Part shown: in pieces, positions 1-7,699 of the stretch
Layout: each line of letters opens with the position of its first letter
How positions within the stretch are numbered: the stretch's first letter is position 1
From: Rhodospirillaceae bacterium
Lineage (GTDB): Bacteria > Pseudomonadota > Alphaproteobacteria > GCA-2731375
Direction of reading: 5' to 3'
DNA length: 61,041 bases
Assembly: GCA_018667855.1 (NCBI GenBank)
Contig: JABIRL010000057.1
Span: 1 to 61,041 of the forward strand
Translations under genes and position numbers: made by a program
Notes under the pieces: model-generated
Database searches by the model: none
What the model was told of the DNA's origin: nothing
Seen by the model: the letters and a program-made list of their open reading frames with translations, nothing else

Positions 1-120
1 CAGCGGGGGAAAGCTGCGCAGTTTATCCAGCACACCGTCCAATGCGGCAGCATCGGCGTAGTCCGGCATTTGCAGGGCCGTGCGTTGCCGCCAGCCATCG
101 GGGGTCCATTGCTTGCCCAT
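1..120 (-). CDS. aroG: class II 3-deoxy-7-phosphoheptulonate (DAHP) synthase, N-terminus only
   Basis: Forty codons are visible, running leftward off the window edge from the ATG at 118-120. The peptide opens with W-T-P-D-G-W-R, then A-L-Q-M-P-D-Y, and ends at S-F-P-P-L. This matches the start of plant/actinobacterial-type (class II) DAHP synthases, which begin with a Trp-Pro-x-Ser/Gly-Trp-Arg segment and continue to a P-P-L-V-F-A-G-E motif just beyond the cut. The family condenses phosphoenolpyruvate with erythrose 4-phosphate, the first shikimate-pathway step, in the cytosol. It lies behind gor on the same strand, 174 bp away, and has its own promoter-like sequence. The identity rests on 40 residues only. 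Confidence 0.8.
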   Translation of the reverse strand, partial: MGKQWTPDGWRQRTALQMPDYADAAALDGVLDKLRSFPPL

Positions 121-150
121 GTCTTCGTTCCCAATAAGAAAGTAGCGCCC

Positions 151-179
151 TATATACGGTAAGCTATTGAGTTTTCCAA
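151..179 (-). promoter_or_regulatory. sigma70-like promoter for the DAHP synthase gene
   Basis: Reading leftward, a -35-like TTGGAA (174-179) is followed after exactly 17 bp by a -10-like TATATA (151-156). The -10 ends 30 bp before the ATG at 120, leaving room for a short leader. Each hexamer matches the consensus at 4 of 6 positions, so this is a plausible but unproven promoter. Confidence 0.4.
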
Positions 180-294
180 GCTTTCAGAGGCCCTGGCCGA
201 ACACATAGACAACGGCGCCGCCGGTCGACCGATCCGCACGATCTACCAGGTTGGATGATATCGGTCCGGTGGCGCGGCCTATTGGTTTGGCGCC

Positions 295-1671
295 TTACTC
301 CGCCGCTTGTCTTTCCGGCGGGGTCCATTTGGTGCGCATGGTGACCAGTTCCTCCGCCGCCGAGGGGTGGATACCGACCGTGGCGTCGAACTGCGCCTTG
401 GTGGCATTGCATTTCAGGGCGATGCCGATGCCCTGGACCATCTCCGCCGCATCCGGCCCCACCACATGGCAACCCAACACCCGGTCGGTCTTGGCGTCCA
501 CGATCAGCTTCATCAGGGTCTTTTCTTCGCTGGGCGTCAGGGTGTGCTTCATGGGCGTGAAGGTGGATTTATAGATATCCACGTCGCCGATTTCTGCCCG
601 CGCCTGTTCCTCGGTCAGGCCAACCGTGCCAACGCTGGGCTGGCTGAACACGGCCGCGGGGACGTCCGTGTGATTGGGCTGGCGGGGCAGGTCGCCAAAG
701 ACAGTATCGGCATAGGCATGCCCCTCCATCAGGGCCACGGGGGTCAGGGCGATGCGGTCGGTCAGATCGCCCACCGCATGAATGTTGGGGATATTGGTTT
801 GCGACCATTCATCTACCTTTACCGCGCCGCCCTTGGCCAGTTCAACGCCGACGGCTTCCAGGCCAAGATCGCCGCTGTTGGGATGGCGGCCGGTGGCATA
901 CATGATCAGGCCGGTATCCAGTGTTTCGCCGTTGGTCAGGGTCAAACGGTATCCTTCGCCGGTCTTTTCAATCGCCGTGACATTTGTGTCAGTGCGCAGA
1001 TCGATGCCCTTTTTGCGGATTTCGCCGGCCAAATGATGGCGCACGTCGTCATCGAAGCCGCGCAGGATCTGCTCGCTGCGATACAGCTGCGTGACCTTGC
1101 GGCCCAGGCCGTTGAAAATACCGGCGAATTCAACGGCGATATAGCCGCCGCCGACAATAGTGATGTGCTCGGGCAGGGTCTCGAGATGAAAAGCTTCGTT
1201 GGAGCTGATGGCATGTTCAATACCGGGCACATCGGGGAAGGTGGGGGTGCCGCCCGTCGCGAGCAGAATGCGTTCCGAGGTGACGACATCATCACCGATC
1301 TCGATCGTATGTGCATCCCGCAGCCGGGCCCGGCCGTCATAGCGGCGGACCCCGGCGGAGTCCAACAGGTTGATGTAAATGCCGTTCAGGCGGTCAATCT
1401 CACGATCCTTGTTGGCGATCAGTTTGGACCAATCGAAGCTGGCCTTGCCCACGGTCCAGCCAAAGGATTCCGCATCCTCGAAATCCTCCGAAAAATGGGA
1501 GGCGTAGACGAACAGCTTTTTCGGCACGCAGCCCCGGATTACGCAGGTGCCGCCATAGCGGTATTCCTCGGCCACCGCGACGCGGGCGCCATGGCCCGCG
1601 GCGATGCGCGAGGCGCGGACGCCGCCTGAGCCGGCGCCGAATACAAATAAGTCAAAATCGTAAGCCATCAT
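295..1671 (-). CDS. gor: glutathione-disulfide reductase
   Basis: 458 residues, normal for this FAD- and NADPH-dependent family, which keeps glutathione reduced in the cytosol. The N-terminal FAD-binding G-A-G-S-G-G lies at residues 12-17. The redox pair is C43-V-I-R-G-C48, the family's C-x4-C. A second dinucleotide-binding V-G-G-G-Y-I-A follows at about 170, and the C-terminal active-site H435-P-S-A-A-E-E motif is present. Two adjacent ATG codons (1669-1671 and 1666-1668) are possible starts. AGGGG precedes both, and the second has the more usual spacing of 7. The upstream neighbour on the opposite strand begins at 1859. Nothing odd is seen; the other disulfide-reductase families are less likely given the overall motif set and absence of a lipoyl domain. 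Confidence 0.93.
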   Translation of the reverse strand: MMAYDFDLFVFGAGSGGVRASRIAAGHGARVAVAEEYRYGGTCVIRGCVPKKLFVYASHFSEDFEDAESFGWTVGKASFDWSKLIANKDREIDRLNGIYINLLDSAGVRRYDGRARLRDAHTIEIGDDVVTSERILLATGGTPTFPDVPGIEHAISSNEAFHLETLPEHITIVGGGYIAVEFAGIFNGLGRKVTQLYRSEQILRGFDDDVRHHLAGEIRKKGIDLRTDTNVTAIEKTGEGYRLTLTNGETLDTGLIMYATGRHPNSGDLGLEAVGVELAKGGAVKVDEWSQTNIPNIHAVGDLTDRIALTPVALMEGHAYADTVFGDLPRQPNHTDVPAAVFSQPSVGTVGLTEEQARAEIGDVDIYKSTFTPMKHTLTPSEEKTLMKLIVDAKTDRVLGCHVVGPDAAEMVQGIGIALKCNATKAQFDATVGIHPSAAEELVTMRTKWTPPERQAAE

Positions 1672-1858
1672 TCATCCCCTGATCGGACCACTAGATCCGC
1701 AATATAATGCTTTCAGAGAGGCAAACCAGTGGTTCATGCGCCCGGACGACTTCACAAGGATGAGAGATTGAAATCCGGGCGGCGGCGCATTAGGTTGCCG
1801 GCCAAATTGGCGTGGCGGCGGCGTGGCCATTTTCGGCCAATGGCAAGACGGAAGAAAA

Positions 1859-2305
1859 ATGGAAAACTTTACGCCCATAGGGGCGCTGCTTGGCGGTCTG
1901 CTGATTGGACTGTCCGCTGTCATCATGTTGGCCGTAATGGGGCGGATCGCCGGTATTAGCGGCATTCTTGGGGGTATGTTGACGCTCAAGACCCCTGACC
2001 GTGCCTGGCGGTTGCTGTTTCTTTTCGGTTTGATCGTGGGTGCCGGACTATTTGCTGTTCTGGGCGGCAACGTCAGCGAAATCAACATCAATCCTTTTGA
2101 ATTTTCGGAGAGTACCCAGACGATTATGTTGGTGCTGGGTGGCTTGCTGGTTGGGTTTGGTACCCAGATGGGTTCGGGCTGCACCAGCGGACATGGTGTT
2201 TGCGGGCTGGGGCGATTTTCCCGGCGTTCGTTGGTGGCGACGGTAACTTTTTTCGGGACCGCCGCCTTGGTGGTTGCCGTCATACGCTTGGGCACGGGGG
2301 GCTAA
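1859..2305 (+). CDS. YeeE/YedE-family membrane protein, first half (sulfur-compound transporter type)
   Basis: 148 residues if begun at the ATG at 1859, which has GGAAG five bases upstream; an in-frame ATG at 1823 lacks a ribosome site. About four hydrophobic segments are visible. The diagnostic motif G-S-G-C-T-S-G-H-G (Cys at about 108), followed by V-C-G-L and S-R-R-S, is the signature of the YeeE/YedE (PF04143) family, whose studied members import thiosulfate or related sulfur species through conserved Cys residues. This is the N-half of a two-gene version. The C-half begins one base after its stop. Expression is presumably from the gap after gor. The substrate cannot be read from sequence. 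Confidence 0.85.
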   Translation: MENFTPIGALLGGLLIGLSAVIMLAVMGRIAGISGILGGMLTLKTPDRAWRLLFLFGLIVGAGLFAVLGGNVSEININPFEFSESTQTIMLVLGGLLVGFGTQMGSGCTSGHGVCGLGRFSRRSLVATVTFFGTAALVVAVIRLGTGG

Positions 2306-2306
2306 G

Positions 2307-2756
2307 ATGATGGCGCAACTGGTCGCTCTCATCAGCGGCATTATCTTTGGTCTGGGGCTGGCGGTCTCGGGCATGGTCAACCCAGCCAAGGTGATCGGCT
2401 TTCTGGATGTCACGGGCGATTGGGATCCCAGCCTGGCCTTTGTCATGGGTGGTGCCGTGGTTACGACCGCCCTGACATTTCGCTTTGTCCTCAAATGGCC
2501 CGGCCCTTTGTTAGGTGGAGCATTCCAAGTGCCGAGCCGCCAGGATCTGGATATGCGCCTGCTCGGCGGGGCCGTGATCTTCGGGGCCGGCTGGGGGATA
2601 TCGGGATTGTGCCCGGGACCCGCGTTCGCCTCCCTGGCGTATCTGGACCCAAAAATGGCTTTGTTCGTGCTGGCGCTGATCGCCGGCAGCTATCTGGCCA
2701 GACTGAACATATTTTCCCGTTCCAGCACGCCGCCGCCCGTCACCGCCGACGGCTAA
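2307..2756 (+). CDS. YeeE/YedE-family membrane protein, second half (DUF6691 type)
   Basis: 149 residues from the first of two adjacent ATG codons (2307, 2310), with a G-run just upstream. The longer open frame from 2274 would overlap the first half. Motifs G-M-V-N-P-A-K-V, G-F-L-D, G-D-W-D-P-S-L and G-W-G-I-S-G-L-C-P-G-P-A mark the C-terminal half of the YeeE/YedE fold, with a single conserved Cys in the C-P-G-P motif. It is almost certainly cotranslated with the first half, since the stop TAA at 2303-2305 is followed after one base by the ATG, and the two should form one transporter. Its stop overlaps the stop of the convergent cupin gene. Confidence 0.85.
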   Translation: MMAQLVALISGIIFGLGLAVSGMVNPAKVIGFLDVTGDWDPSLAFVMGGAVVTTALTFRFVLKWPGPLLGGAFQVPSRQDLDMRLLGGAVIFGAGWGISGLCPGPAFASLAYLDPKMALFVLALIAGSYLARLNIFSRSSTPPPVTADG

Positions 2757-3541
2757 TCCACCCGGTCTTCGGCGTAAAGCGGCGCGTCGCCGGCAAGTTC
2801 CGTGCCTTTTTCCCAAAACGGATATTGCAGGATCAGCACTTCCAGGCCGGTCGGGCCCGATTGGATCGCCAGGCCGTCCTCGGGCGGTTCGACGAAAACA
2901 CAGGACCATTTTTCGTAGTCGGCGCCATCGTGGACAAGGGTACCGTTCATGACGACATAATACTGCCCGCCGCCCAGGGCCGGGTCCGGGCCGGTGAAGT
3001 CCAGGCCGGGCCCCATGCGCAGGGACCAGGCCGCCAGCCCCTCGTCCTCGAGAGGCAACACGGCTGTTTGTTCAATGCCGTCCATGGCGGCCAAGTGGCT
3101 CTCGGCACTGTCGTCGGGCAGCACATCCACATCCGCCGTGAGATTGCGCCGGGCGTTCGCCTTTTGATATTTACGCCCCTCGGGGAAGAAAAAAGCGCCC
3201 GGTTCGGATTGCGCGCGCAGGGTGAAATAGAAAACGCCCTCGTCCTCGGCGTTCAGGGGGCCGTAGCCGGAATAGGCGTTCGCGTAATGAATACAGACCG
3301 GCTTGACCGCGTGCTTGCCCAGCATGCCGCCGCCCCGGACGACGACCTGAAACTGGTCGATGCCATGAAAATGCGGCGGGATCTCGGAATTCGCCGATTG
3401 TTCCACCAGCAACGCCTGGGGCGTATCCCGGTGCGAGGTATCCGTACCCAGATAATTCGTCCGCGCGTAGGTATGGCCGTTGAACAGCTTGCCGACGAAA
3501 CGGTCAGGACTGACCTCGCGAAACGATTTGGCGAATATCAT
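2753..3541 (-). CDS. cupin-fold protein of unknown function
   Basis: 262 residues, ATG at 3539-3541 preceded by AGGGAGGA with 8-base spacing, a strong ribosome site. P-P-H57-F-H59-G-I-D-Q63-F followed by G-G-x-L-G-K is a cupin motif 1, so a divalent-metal site is likely. A second cupin half probably covers residues 150-250 (D-P-A-L-G-G-G-Q-Y-Y-V-V-M-N-G). No signal peptide is seen, so it should be cytosolic. The gene ends tail-to-tail with the YeeE/YedE pair, the stop codons overlapping, and starts divergently from the VOC gene across a 106-bp shared regulatory gap. I do not recognise a specific enzyme; dioxygenase or isomerase roles are possible. Confidence 0.75.
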   Translation of the reverse strand: MIFAKSFREVSPDRFVGKLFNGHTYARTNYLGTDTSHRDTPQALLVEQSANSEIPPHFHGIDQFQVVVRGGGMLGKHAVKPVCIHYANAYSGYGPLNAEDEGVFYFTLRAQSEPGAFFFPEGRKYQKANARRNLTADVDVLPDDSAESHLAAMDGIEQTAVLPLEDEGLAAWSLRMGPGLDFTGPDPALGGGQYYVVMNGTLVHDGADYEKWSCVFVEPPEDGLAIQSGPTGLEVLILQYPFWEKGTELAGDAPLYAEDRVD

Positions 3542-3647
3542 GGCAAATTCCTCCCTTTCGTTGGATTATTCAGCATGGCGGTCGGTTTGACAAATGTGAT
3601 GTTGGTGAAATCGAGAGGCCTACAGCTCAAACGCCGGAGGTAAACTC

Positions 3648-4514
3648 GTGGTATCAGGTATCGATAGCGTCAACCATGTTGGAATTGTTGTTCACGACAT
3701 GGCCGCCTGCGTCGCCGCGTACGAGGCGATGGGCTTCCAGTTGACGCCATTCTCAAAACACTCGGGCGCACAGAAGCCAGGTGAGGCCGTTAAACCTTAT
3801 GCCTATGGCAATCGCTGCATCATGTTCGGGCAAAATTATTTGGAAATTATCGCCAACGTGGATCCCGAAAACCCCGAGCCGCGCATGGCGGGATACCTGC
3901 GCCGTCATCAGGGCGGGCACATCATTTGTTTCAATGCCGAGGACATGGAAACCGCAGATGAAATCGTACGCGGGAACGGCCTGGAAAGTTCCGGCGTCAT
4001 TCCCCTGCAGCGGGATATCGATACGCCTGACGGTACCAAGACAGCGAAATTCGAGAGAGCCCAGTTTGCCATCGGCGAAACGCCCGAAGGCTATATCCAG
4101 GCCGCCCGTCACCTGACGCCGGAATATATCTATCAGCCGCGCTACATCACCCACGCGAACGACTGCACCGCGCTGTCCGGTGTTTTCCTGGTGGTCGACG
4201 ATGTTGCCGGCTATGCGGCCCGATACGGCAAGATTTTGGGACGGGAGCCGGAGTTGAGCGAATATCAGGCGGTGTTTAGCCTGCCGAGCCTTTCCAGGCT
4301 GACGATCTTCGACTACCAACATGCCGGCCATGTGTTGCCCGGCACGCTTTTATCTGGCATCCCGTCCATTTGCGGGGTTACCTTCAAGACATCCGATCTT
4401 GCGGCGTTACGCGAGCGGCTGACCGGGCAAGGGTTTCAGATCATCGTGGAGCCGGGACGGATCGTCGTGCCCGCCGAACAGGCATCCGGCATCGCACTGG
4501 TATTCGAAGGTTGA
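3648..4514 (+). CDS. VOC (glyoxalase-like) family protein
   Basis: 288 residues from a GTG at 3648 with CGGAGG seven bases upstream. The N-terminus I-D-S-V-N-H-V-G-I-V-V is a VOC/glyoxalase first strand with metal-ligand-type His10. A second copy of the fold starts around L-S-G-V-F-L-V-V-D-D (about residue 180), giving the Glyoxalase_3-like two-module layout. Such proteins are metal-dependent lyases, isomerases or dioxygenases; the reaction is not evident. The downstream alpha/beta hydrolase begins 2 bp after its stop, so the two are translationally linked, and a deleted LLM monooxygenase once followed. This suggests a small catabolic operon. A -35-like TTGACA sits at 3587-3592 but lacks a good -10. 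Confidence 0.8.
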   Translation: MVSGIDSVNHVGIVVHDMAACVAAYEAMGFQLTPFSKHSGAQKPGEAVKPYAYGNRCIMFGQNYLEIIANVDPENPEPRMAGYLRRHQGGHIICFNAEDMETADEIVRGNGLESSGVIPLQRDIDTPDGTKTAKFERAQFAIGETPEGYIQAARHLTPEYIYQPRYITHANDCTALSGVFLVVDDVAGYAARYGKILGREPELSEYQAVFSLPSLSRLTIFDYQHAGHVLPGTLLSGIPSICGVTFKTSDLAALRERLTGQGFQIIVEPGRIVVPAEQASGIALVFEG

Positions 4515-4516
4515 AC

Positions 4517-5368
4517 ATGGAGTCTAATATGGTACCGACACTGCCGGAACTTCGTTTTGCCAAGGTGGATGGCCAAGCTTGCGGCCTGGATGGCGACCGC
4601 CTGACCTACCGCGAGGCCGGTGAAGCACATAAGGAGACGGTGCTGCTGATGCACGGCATTGGCTCCCACGCCGGCGGCTGGCGCTTCATCCTTGACGGGC
4701 TGTCGGACAGTCACCGGCTGATCGCGTGGAATGCGCCGGGTTATTATCTTTCCGATAATTTTGCGGCCGATGCGCCCGACCATTCCCAATACGCCAATGC
4801 CGCCGTCGCGCTGCTGGACAGTCTTGGTGTGGAGACCTGCCATGTGGTCGGAAGTTCCTTCGGCTCCATGATCGGCACGACATTGGCGGCCTTGCACCCG
4901 GAACGGGTTCAAACCCTGACGCTGCTCGGCGCCTCCCGCGGGCAGTTCTGGCGACCGGCGGAAGAACGAGCGGCGCAGATGAAGCTGCGGGAAGATCTGA
5001 TCGCAAACGGCGGCTTCGAGATGGCCGAGCAGCGCTGGCGGCAATTGCTTGGAAAAGACCCATCTGAACTGACAGTGACGTTGCTCAAGGAACTTTTGAA
5101 GGCCATCGACAAACGGGCCTATTTGCAGGCGGCACGGGCCAGCGATACGGCGGATACCCTGACACTGGCCGATCGGATCACGGCGCCGACGCATCTGATT
5201 ATCGGCACCGAGGACGCGATCAATCGACCCGCGATATCGGCGGAAATCCATGCCGCGATTACCCATTCGCGGATGACCTCCCTCGAAGGCATCGGGCATA
5301 TGACAAAACTGGAAGCGGCCCCGAAAGTGATTGAACTGCTTCGCGAGCATTTTTCGAGCGAGGTCTGA
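4517..5368 (+). CDS. alpha/beta-fold hydrolase
   Basis: 283 residues from ATG 4517, with GAAGG six bases upstream; ATG 4529 is an alternative. The fold is clear: L-L-M-H-G-I-G-S-H oxyanion-hole strand, nucleophile elbow G112-S-S114-F-G with Ser114, acid-containing I-I-G-T-E-D near residue 235, and C-terminal G-I-G-H-M with the catalytic His. It resembles ester or meta-cleavage-product hydrolases used in catabolism; the substrate is unknown. It sits two bases after the VOC gene in the same operon. Immediately downstream, in another frame, lies the remnant of an LLM monooxygenase, so the operon has been shortened. Confidence 0.88.
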   Translation: MESNMVPTLPELRFAKVDGQACGLDGDRLTYREAGEAHKETVLLMHGIGSHAGGWRFILDGLSDSHRLIAWNAPGYYLSDNFAADAPDHSQYANAAVALLDSLGVETCHVVGSSFGSMIGTTLAALHPERVQTLTLLGASRGQFWRPAEERAAQMKLREDLIANGGFEMAEQRWRQLLGKDPSELTVTLLKELLKAIDKRAYLQAARASDTADTLTLADRITAPTHLIIGTEDAINRPAISAEIHAAITHSRMTSLEGIGHMTKLEAAPKVIELLREHFSSEV

Positions 5369-5370
5369 AA

Positions 5371-5544
5371 ATCAGTTTCGCAAGATCGTTGATCGCGGAC
5401 CTGGACCGTTGCCAGACCCGCTTGCAGGAATACGTCGACGCCGGCGCCACCATGTTCTTCGTCTCCACCGCCTGCCCGGACGAATATACCGACACGAATT
5501 TGGAGATGATCGCCAAGACCATCATACCGGCGTTTCGGGGGTGA
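5371..5544 (+). pseudogene. C-terminal remnant of a luciferase-like (LLM) monooxygenase
   Basis: In the frame ending at TGA 5542-5544, the translation contains L-I-A-D-L-D-R, then G-A-T-M-F-F-V-S-T-A-C-P, and ends E-M-I-A-K-T-I-I-P-A-F-R-G. This matches the last alpha helix and barrel strand of about 300-residue F420/FMN-dependent LLM enzymes. There is no start codon or N-terminal part; upstream the frame runs into the hydrolase gene and stops at 5332-5334. About 55 codons survive. It therefore looks like the tail of a gene lost by deletion, exactly at the edge of the AT-rich ORFan segment. It is not the C-terminus of the intact LLM gene at 7700-8959, which ends differently. Confidence 0.7.
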
Positions 5545-5557
5545 GCTCCGTCTTACT

Positions 5558-5588
5558 TTGACAAATTTCCAATGAACAAAAATATCTT
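5558..5588 (+). promoter_or_regulatory. possible promoter of the ORFan
   Basis: A perfect -35 TTGACA (5558-5563) is followed by AT-rich sequence with -10-like hexamers AATATC (5581-5586, spacing 17) or TATCTT (5583-5588, spacing 19). It lies about 150 bp before the chosen ORFan start. The -10 is poor, so confidence is low. Confidence 0.25.
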
Positions 5589-5735
5589 AAAACTAGTAAA
5601 TTATCATGTATATATTTGTAATAATTGCAAAAAGTAGACTGTCATCGTAATCGAATTCTAAAGAAGAAAGCCCCGACTCCATGCATTCGCGAACGATCAT
5701 CTCATGTTGGAAGCGAATTTATTTTGGGGAAAAAA

Positions 5736-6386
5736 ATGTCGCGCGCATTTGAAATTCCGATACCTATTAAGCAAGCAATCGAACACCTACCCGATTGCGA
5801 CCCTGCGTATGCGGCTAGCTGCAGCACCAATTGTACTGGCATTAATGACACTTGGCTGTTCCAAGATTGTGAAATCAAAGGGCCACAAAGTTCGAAACCC
5901 AAAGATTTTTATTCTGAGGAACAATGGATCAATAAATGTATGGATGAGTTGTATGCCGTTTTACGTTTGGAACCCATAGAGCCCGATACGTACTATCGCT
6001 TTACAACGAATAATTCAGAGTACAAAGAAGCGAAATTGGGGAAATTTTGTGTTTCAAGCAACCATCGGACCAGCGCCCCAGAAAAGGGAAAGTCTGTCCT
6101 AAATGGTCCCTATTTTGATTATTTTCTAAACCGCAAATGGTCCTTTCTCCTAAAAGGAAACCTTATTGACGAGAAATGTTCCGATGGCGCTCCGCTTCTC
6201 GAAGTAAATGAAAACCTCGTATTGGCTTCCGAAATAATGACGATTCCGGAAATACTCACAAAGTTTTATGACCGAAATAGTGCGACATTCCGATCAGCCT
6301 CTCAAGATAGCGGTGTACCAGAACTCGACTTATTTATCCTATCTCTTGGCCATTGGGATAATTATCAACCTGGAGTTGAGAATTGA
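5736..6386 (+). CDS. ORFan protein in AT-rich DNA, unknown function
   Basis: 216 residues from ATG 5736, which has GGGGA five bases upstream. The open frame extends to 5625, but that part has no ribosome site. I do not recognise the protein. It is soluble, with no membrane segment or signal peptide, and has a Cys-rich patch early on (D-C-D-P-A-Y-A-A-S-C-S-T-N-C) and several Trp and Tyr residues. Codon use is strongly AT-ending (AAA, GAA, TTT, ATT) unlike its neighbours, and the surrounding 5545-6430 segment is visibly AT-rich. With the gene remnant just upstream, this points to horizontal acquisition. The open frame and good ribosome site support a real gene. Confidence 0.6.
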   Translation: MSRAFEIPIPIKQAIEHLPDCDPAYAASCSTNCTGINDTWLFQDCEIKGPQSSKPKDFYSEEQWINKCMDELYAVLRLEPIEPDTYYRFTTNNSEYKEAKLGKFCVSSNHRTSAPEKGKSVLNGPYFDYFLNRKWSFLLKGNLIDEKCSDGAPLLEVNENLVLASEIMTIPEILTKFYDRNSATFRSASQDSGVPELDLFILSLGHWDNYQPGVEN

Positions 6387-6430
6387 TTTGGATATTACGG
6401 TGACAGTTTACTAATTAGGCCAACTACAAA

Positions 6431-7660
6431 TTAAGATCTCACCAATCGGTGTATCTGGGCCCTGGGAACGAGTTGTCTTGCCGCGGCCCGCCGGATGCTC
6501 TTTTCCGGGCTCTCGAGACACACGGGGCGTAGGGCGAGGAGGAGTTCGCCGGCGGCTGTATCGCTCCAGAACCAATCGGCGACCTCATGGCTGGTGGCGG
6601 GGCCGGGTTTCGCTGTGGCGGCTTCCATATAGAAGGTGCGCATGTCTTCCGAGGCGCCGAGAAAAATCTGGCCGGGGCTGAGGGATGCCACGGGGTTTTC
6701 GGCGGTGCCATGGCCCTCCAGTAAGGCGTGCAGGAAGCGGGCGGAGTCTTCGATGGCCATGCGAGCGGAACCGACGCTGGTGCGGCCGCGGGTTTCATGG
6801 GCCAGGGCATGCCAGGGGGTGAGGCTGGTGATTTCGGCTAGTATATTGGCGAGCAGGGGCGGCTCGTCCGTTGACTCTGCTGGGGGGAACGAAACGGGGC
6901 AGGTCCAGCCGGTCATTTCCGCTGGATCGCCGCCGGGGGCCTCAACGGGGAAATCATCGAGGATGGGCGGAGCTTCTTCGCGCTCCAGCAGGGCCAGGGT
7001 TGCGCGCAGCACTTCTGTTTGAAATTCCGGCTCGTCCGGCGCCCCAAACGGGCGGCCAAGTTCGAACGGCACCCACAGGAACCGGGGCGGGCGCAGGCGC
7101 TCGGTAATCTCGCGCACCAGGGAGATGCCCGCCGTGGGGATGCCTTCGTCCTCCAGGTAATGGGCCAGCCCGCCGACGGCGCGCGTGCAGTTGGGTCAGA
7201 CCGGGACCAGCAGTGCGGCGTTGACGCCATCCTCCTTCAACATGCGGGCAACCTGCCGCGCCGTCGCCTCGTAGGCGGAGGCCAATTGCCCGGCGCCGTT
7301 GAAGGCATAGTGGAACGCGGCGATGGAGCCGATTTCGCCCCGCGCCTGCAACTCCCGCAGTCGATCCAGGGGGAAGACCACGTTGATATCCTGTTGGAAA
7401 CCGGTACGGTCGAAATTCACCGATGATTGCGTCATCACCAGATCGTCGGCAGGCACATCGCCGGGGATCACCCGATAGCTGAGATCGAGCAGATCAAAAT
7501 TATCATCATCGCGGCGGTGCAGACCCGCCGTGGTGACAATGGCGACCCGCCGCTGGTGCAATGGCGGGCCGGTGACGAAGGGCGCCGTCTCGAACGGCGG
7601 ACACCCCTTGTCCAGCAGGTGTTGCGCAGTCTCGGGCGACAGATCGCTTAGTCTAGCCAT
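6431..7660 (-). CDS. PrdB/GrdB-like selenoprotein (proline/glycine reductase selenoprotein B family), TGA read as selenocysteine
   Basis: Two leftward open stretches (7660-7199 and 7195-6431) are in the same frame, separated only by TGA at 7196-7198. Read through, they give 409 residues with continuous homology. The N-part begins M-A-R-L-S-D-L, with V-A-I-V-T-T-A-G-L-H. The centre reads L-L-V-P-V-U155-P-N-C-T-R-A-V-G-G-L-A-H-Y-L-E. The C-part has I-P-T, then V-R-E-I-T-E-R and P-F-E-L-G-R-P-F-G. The U-x-x-C redox motif and following helix are those of the glycine/betaine/sarcosine/D-proline reductase selenoprotein B family, in which Sec is the expected residue. A nonsense mutation is the alternative, but both sides are intact and the TGA sits exactly where a Cys or Sec belongs. 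It follows the LLM gene on the same strand with a 39-bp gap. Substrate unknown; no reductase partner subunits lie in the window. Confidence 0.85.
7164..7198 (-). promoter_or_regulatory. candidate bacterial SECIS hairpin after the Sec codon
   Basis: In the leftward transcript, starting at the U of the UGA (7198 = +1), CGCC (7181-7178) pairs with GGCG (7174-7171) around the three-base loop GUC (7177-7175). The loop G is at +22. Two further short pairings extend the stem across mismatches, down to 7188/7164. A G at the start of a small apical loop about 16-37 nt after UGA is the published shape of bacterial SECIS elements. GC-rich coding sequence makes small hairpins common, so this is only supportive. 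Confidence 0.45.
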
Positions 7661-7699
7661 ATGATCTGCCGCCCGGTCATGCAGTTCAATTCCGGTGCG

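Noticed and set aside
307-1629. 440-residue open frame opposite gor
   Set aside because: No family features, shadow of the GC-rich gor coding strand; gor has all catalytic motifs.
2420-3643. 407-residue rightward frame across the cupin gene
   Set aside because: Composition is Arg/Gly-rich with no motif; the leftward cupin gene has a strong ribosome site and metal motif.
5331-5561. 76-residue frame M-N-C-F-A-S-I-F-R overlapping the LLM remnant
   Set aside because: Out of frame with the recognisable LLM tail; no ribosome site.
7019-7426. Open frame across the Sec codon on the other strand
   Set aside because: Antisense shadow; the leftward protein is continuous on both sides of the TGA.
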